Part shown: piece after piece, positions 7,763 through 10,118 of the stretch
How positions within the stretch are numbered: the first letter of the stretch is position 1
How the letters are laid out: every line of letters begins with the position of its first letter
DNA from: Roseovarius sp.
Lineage (GTDB): Bacteria > Pseudomonadota > Alphaproteobacteria > Rhodobacterales > Rhodobacteraceae
Length of the DNA: 10,118 nucleotides
Reading direction: 5' to 3'
NCBI GenBank assembly: GCA_007125415.1
Contig: SLDH01000074.1
Coordinates: 1 to 10,118 of the forward strand
The notes under the pieces: generated by a model
Seen by the model: the letters and a program-made list of their open reading frames with translations, nothing else
Told to the model about the DNA's origin: nothing
Databases searched by the model: none
Position numbers and translations under genes: made by a program

Positions 7763-7861
7763 GGAGAGCGGCAGCCCGATTCGGGAAAGATGGGCCATTC
7801 CTTGGGCGCGACCATGAGAGACAACGCATTGCCCGCGAGCGCGCCAAGCCTGTCGGACATC

Positions 7862-7895
7862 AGAAAACAGGAAAGGACACCCTTGACGGGTGCCC
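7862..7895 (-). terminator. Rho-independent terminator of the pntAB operon
   Basis: Reading the minus strand, GGGCACCC (7895-7888), a 5-nt loop and GGGTGTCC (7882-7875) form an 8-bp GC-rich stem with one wobble pair. It is followed at once by TTTCCTGTTTTC. It starts 26 nt past the pntB stop. A smaller stem GCGCG/CGCGC (7920-7906) lies between the stop codon and this hairpin. Position and form fit an intrinsic terminator that separates pntAB from pmbA. Confidence 0.8.
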
Positions 7896-7921
7896 TTCCC
7901 CGTGTGCGCGCTGGTCGCGCC

Positions 7922-9406
7922 TCAGTCGATCTTGCTCAACAGCGACGAAACCGAGTCCTTCGCGTCGCCATAGAACATGCGGGTGTTGTCCTTGTAGAAG
8001 AGCGGATTTTCAATGCCCGAATAGCCCGTGCCCTGCCCGCGCTTGGACACGAAGACCTGCTTGGCCTTCCACACCTCAAGCACCGGCATCCCGGCAATGG
8101 GGCTGTTGGGATCATCCTGCGCGGCAGGGTTCACGATGTCATTCGAGCCGATGACGATCACCACATCTGTAGCCGGAAAGTCATCGTTGATCTCGTCCAT
8201 TTCCATGACGATGTCATAGGGCACTTTCGCTTCCGCGAGCAGCACGTTCATGTGGCCCGGCAGGCGCCCGGCGACCGGGTGAATGGCAAAGCGCACGCTC
8301 TTGCCTTTGGCGCGCAGCTTGTTGGTCAGTTCCGAGACCGCCTGCTGGGCCTGCGCCACCGCCATGCCGTAGCCAGGCACGATGATGACCGACGAGGCAT
8401 CATTGAGCGCGTTGGCCACGCCATCGGCATCGATGGCGATCTGCTCGCCCTCCACGGCCATCTGCTCGCCGCTGGCCCCGCCGAACCCGCCGAGGATCAC
8501 GCTGATGAAAGACCGGTTCATCGCCTTGCACATGATGTAGCTCAGGATCGCCCCGGAGGCGCCCACAAGCGCCCCCACCACGATCAGAAGGTCATTGCCA
8601 AGGCTGAAGCCGATGGCCGCCGCCGCCCAGCCGGAATAGCTGTTGAGCATCGAGACCACCACCGGCATGTCGGCCCCGCCAATACCCATGATGAGGTGAT
8701 AACCGATGAACAGCGCCAGCAGCGTCAGGACCACCAGTGTCCAGGTTCCGTGATCGCCCAGATAGAGGGCGGCGAAGAGCACCGAGCCCGCGGCCGCCGC
8801 CGCATTGAGCATATGCCCGCCCGGCAGCTGCCTCGCGGATGTATCCACCTTGCCGGCGAGCTTGCCATAGGCAATGACCGAGCCGGTGAAGGTGACCGCG
8901 CCGATCCAGATCCCCAGCATGAGTTCGACCCGAAGGATGGTGATTTCGACGGCTGTCTTGGTGGCCACGATCCCGGCGAAACCCGTGAACTCGCGTGCGA
9001 AGGCCATGCCGGCCATCGTCACTTCCTCGGGGCGGGGGAAGACGAATTCGGCCTCCGCGAAAGCCTCGGCCACGCGGCCGATCTCGATATCGGCGTTGAA
9101 GCCCACGAAAACCGCTGCCAACCCCACCAGGCTGTGCATGATGGCCACCAGTTCGGGCATCTGCGTCATCTGCACCTTGGTGGCAAGCTGGTATCCGACA
9201 CCGGCGCCCAGCGCGATCAGCACAAGTGTGGCGCCCCAAAGCCCCTGACCGGGGCCCACCATCGTCGCGATGATGGCAATGGCCATGCCCGCGATGCCAT
9301 ACCAGACAGCGCGCTTGGCGCTTTCCTGCCCCGAAAGCCCGCCCAGCGAGAGCACGAAGAGCACGGTGGCGACCGCATAGGCCGCAATGGTAAATCCGAA
9401 ATCCAT
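7922..9406 (-). CDS. pntB: NAD(P) transhydrogenase (Re/Si-specific) subunit beta
   Basis: The beta subunit of the inner-membrane proton-translocating transhydrogenase, which uses the proton-motive force to move hydride from NADH to NADP+ and so supplies NADPH. The N-terminal ~300 residues are membrane domain II. H91 (in AIMHSLVG), D246 (GGADMPVV) and N255 (MLNSYSGW) correspond to beta-H91, D213 and N222 of E. coli. The C-terminal part is the NADP(H)-binding domain [14 protein letters not shown] (344-354), [18 protein letters not shown] (376-393), [11 protein letters not shown] (420-430) and [12 protein letters not shown] (459-470). At 494 residues it is longer than E. coli PntB (about 462). 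The extra ~33 residues lie around 105-150, between two membrane segments. The start ATG has Shine-Dalgarno AAGGAG, which overlaps the pntA stop; the intergenic gap is 13 nt. Confidence 0.97.
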   Translation of the reverse strand: MDFGFTIAAYAVATVLFVLSLGGLSGQESAKRAVWYGIAGMAIAIIATMVGPGQGLWGATLVLIALGAGVGYQLATKVQMTQMPELVAIMHSLVGLAAVFVGFNADIEIGRVAEAFAEAEFVFPRPEEVTMAGMAFAREFTGFAGIVATKTAVEITILRVELMLGIWIGAVTFTGSVIAYGKLAGKVDTSARQLPGGHMLNAAAAAGSVLFAALYLGDHGTWTLVVLTLLALFIGYHLIMGIGGADMPVVVSMLNSYSGWAAAAIGFSLGNDLLIVVGALVGASGAILSYIMCKAMNRSFISVILGGFGGASGEQMAVEGEQIAIDADGVANALNDASSVIIVPGYGMAVAQAQQAVSELTNKLRAKGKSVRFAIHPVAGRLPGHMNVLLAEAKVPYDIVMEMDEINDDFPATDVVIVIGSNDIVNPAAQDDPNSPIAGMPVLEVWKAKQVFVSKRGQGTGYSGIENPLFYKDNTRMFYGDAKDSVSSLLSKID

Positions 9407-9419
9407 GGGTCTGCTCTCC

Positions 9420-10118
9420 TTATGATTTCTGGAACATGGCGAGCATGCGCCGGGTCACGAGGAAGCCCCCGAAAATGTTGATCGCGGCCATGAAAACCGC
9501 CAGCGCGGCCATGAGGGTAATCAGCAGAGAGCTTGACCCGATCTGGATCACCGCGCCGAGAATGATGATCGACGAGATGGCGTTGGTCACGGCCATGAGC
9601 GGGGTGTGCAGGCTGTGCGCCACATTCCAGATCACCTGGAAGCCCACGAAGACGGCGAGGATGAAGATGATGAACTGCTTCATGAAGCTCGCCGGGGCCA
9701 CGAGCCCCACGAGCAGCACAAGCAGACCACCCACCGCCAGAAGCCCCACCTGTGTCATCGTCTGCTTCTTGAAGGCGGCGATTTCGGCGGCGCGCTTTTC
9801 TTCGGCCGTCAGTTCCTTCGGCGCTTCCTTTCTGGGTTGTGCGGCAATGGCCTGTACCTTGGGCGGCGGCGGCGGATAGGTGACCTCGCCCTTGTGGGTC
9901 ACGGTTGCGCCGCGGATCACGTCATCCTCCATGTCATGCACGACCACGCCGTCCTTCTCGGGGGTGAGGTCGGTCATCATGTGCCGGATGTTGGTGGCAT
10001 AGAGCGTCGAGGCCTGCGTGGCCATGCGGCTGGGGAAATCGGTATAGCCCACAATGGTCACGCCATTGTCGGTGACGATCTTTTCATCCATCACGGTCAG
10101 TTCGCAGTTGCCACCCTT
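9420..10118 (-). CDS. pntA: NAD(P) transhydrogenase (Re/Si-specific) subunit alpha (partial, N-terminus beyond right edge)
   Basis: Only the last 232 residues are inside the window; the frame is open to the edge ([13 protein letters not shown]), so the coding region continues and does not start at GTG 10094. The first ~75 visible residues are the end of the NAD(H)-binding domain I ([36 protein letters not shown]). Next comes a proline- and charge-rich linker (PPPPPKVQ to [10 protein letters not shown]). Four membrane segments of domain II follow, including [25 protein letters not shown] and [18 protein letters not shown]. Domain I and the membrane part are in one chain, unlike the split PntAA/PntAB of Rhodospirillum rubrum. 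It is co-transcribed with pntB 13 nt downstream; the stop TAA overlaps the pntB ribosome-binding site. Confidence 0.97.
   Translation of the reverse strand, partial: KGGNCELTVMDEKIVTDNGVTIVGYTDFPSRMATQASTLYATNIRHMMTDLTPEKDGVVVHDMEDDVIRGATVTHKGEVTYPPPPPKVQAIAAQPRKEAPKELTAEEKRAAEIAAFKKQTMTQVGLLAVGGLLVLLVGLVAPASFMKQFIIFILAVFVGFQVIWNVAHSLHTPLMAVTNAISSIIILGAVIQIGSSSLLITLMAALAVFMAAINIFGGFLVTRRMLAMFQKS

Noticed and set aside
7478..9481. 667-codon plus-strand open frame opposite pntB and the start of pmbA
   Set aside because: It crosses three unrelated features (pmbA, terminator and pntB) on the other strand and has shadow-like H/R/G/D-rich composition, so it is a codon-bias artefact.
9420..10094. 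Treating the pntA fragment as a complete 224-residue protein from GTG 10094
   Set aside because: The codons upstream to the window edge (KGGNCELT) continue the conserved end of PntA domain I, so the gene simply runs off the window.

Overview
The window looks like chromosomal DNA of an alphaproteobacterium, most likely a marine Rhodobacteraceae (Roseobacter group) member. The base composition is GC-rich with strong GC at third codon positions. The S12, S7 and EF-G sequences, an undivided PntA subunit with an elongated PntB, and a pair of Rhamno_transf-type glycosyltransferases all fit that group. Placement below family level is not possible by reading alone. Almost all of the sequence is housekeeping; I see no phage, insertion sequence, CRISPR array, tRNA or defence system.

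Left part (1-2926, minus strand): the start of the str operon, rpsL-rpsG-fusA, in the conserved order with gaps of 12 and 21 nt. fusA runs off the left edge. A near-consensus sigma-70 promoter (TTGACA, 17-nt spacer, TATACG) lies about 245 nt upstream of rpsL, giving a long leader that contains repeated CATATG motifs.

Centre (3028-4668, plus strand): two tandem paralogous glycosyltransferases (putative rhamnosyltransferase family), diverging from the str operon and probably translationally coupled. The second overlaps tail-to-tail by 68 bp with a DMT/EamA transporter on the minus strand.

Right-centre (4601-7692, minus strand): pmbA/tldE, then an inositol-monophosphatase/CysQ-type phosphatase that starts on TTG inside the end of pmbA, then an 85-nt gap holding an unusual set of alternating GTTTTCC/GGAAAAC hairpins, then the DMT transporter. 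These three could form one transcription unit, though the hairpins may attenuate or process it.

Right part (7862-10118, minus strand): pntA (C-terminal part only) and pntB, the proton-translocating nicotinamide nucleotide transhydrogenase, followed by a convincing intrinsic terminator. PntB carries about 33 extra residues compared with my recollection of the E. coli protein, placed between two membrane segments. The most notable items are this insertion, the alternative hairpin cluster, the rpsL leader and the tail-to-tail coding overlap. None amounts to a clearly new system.
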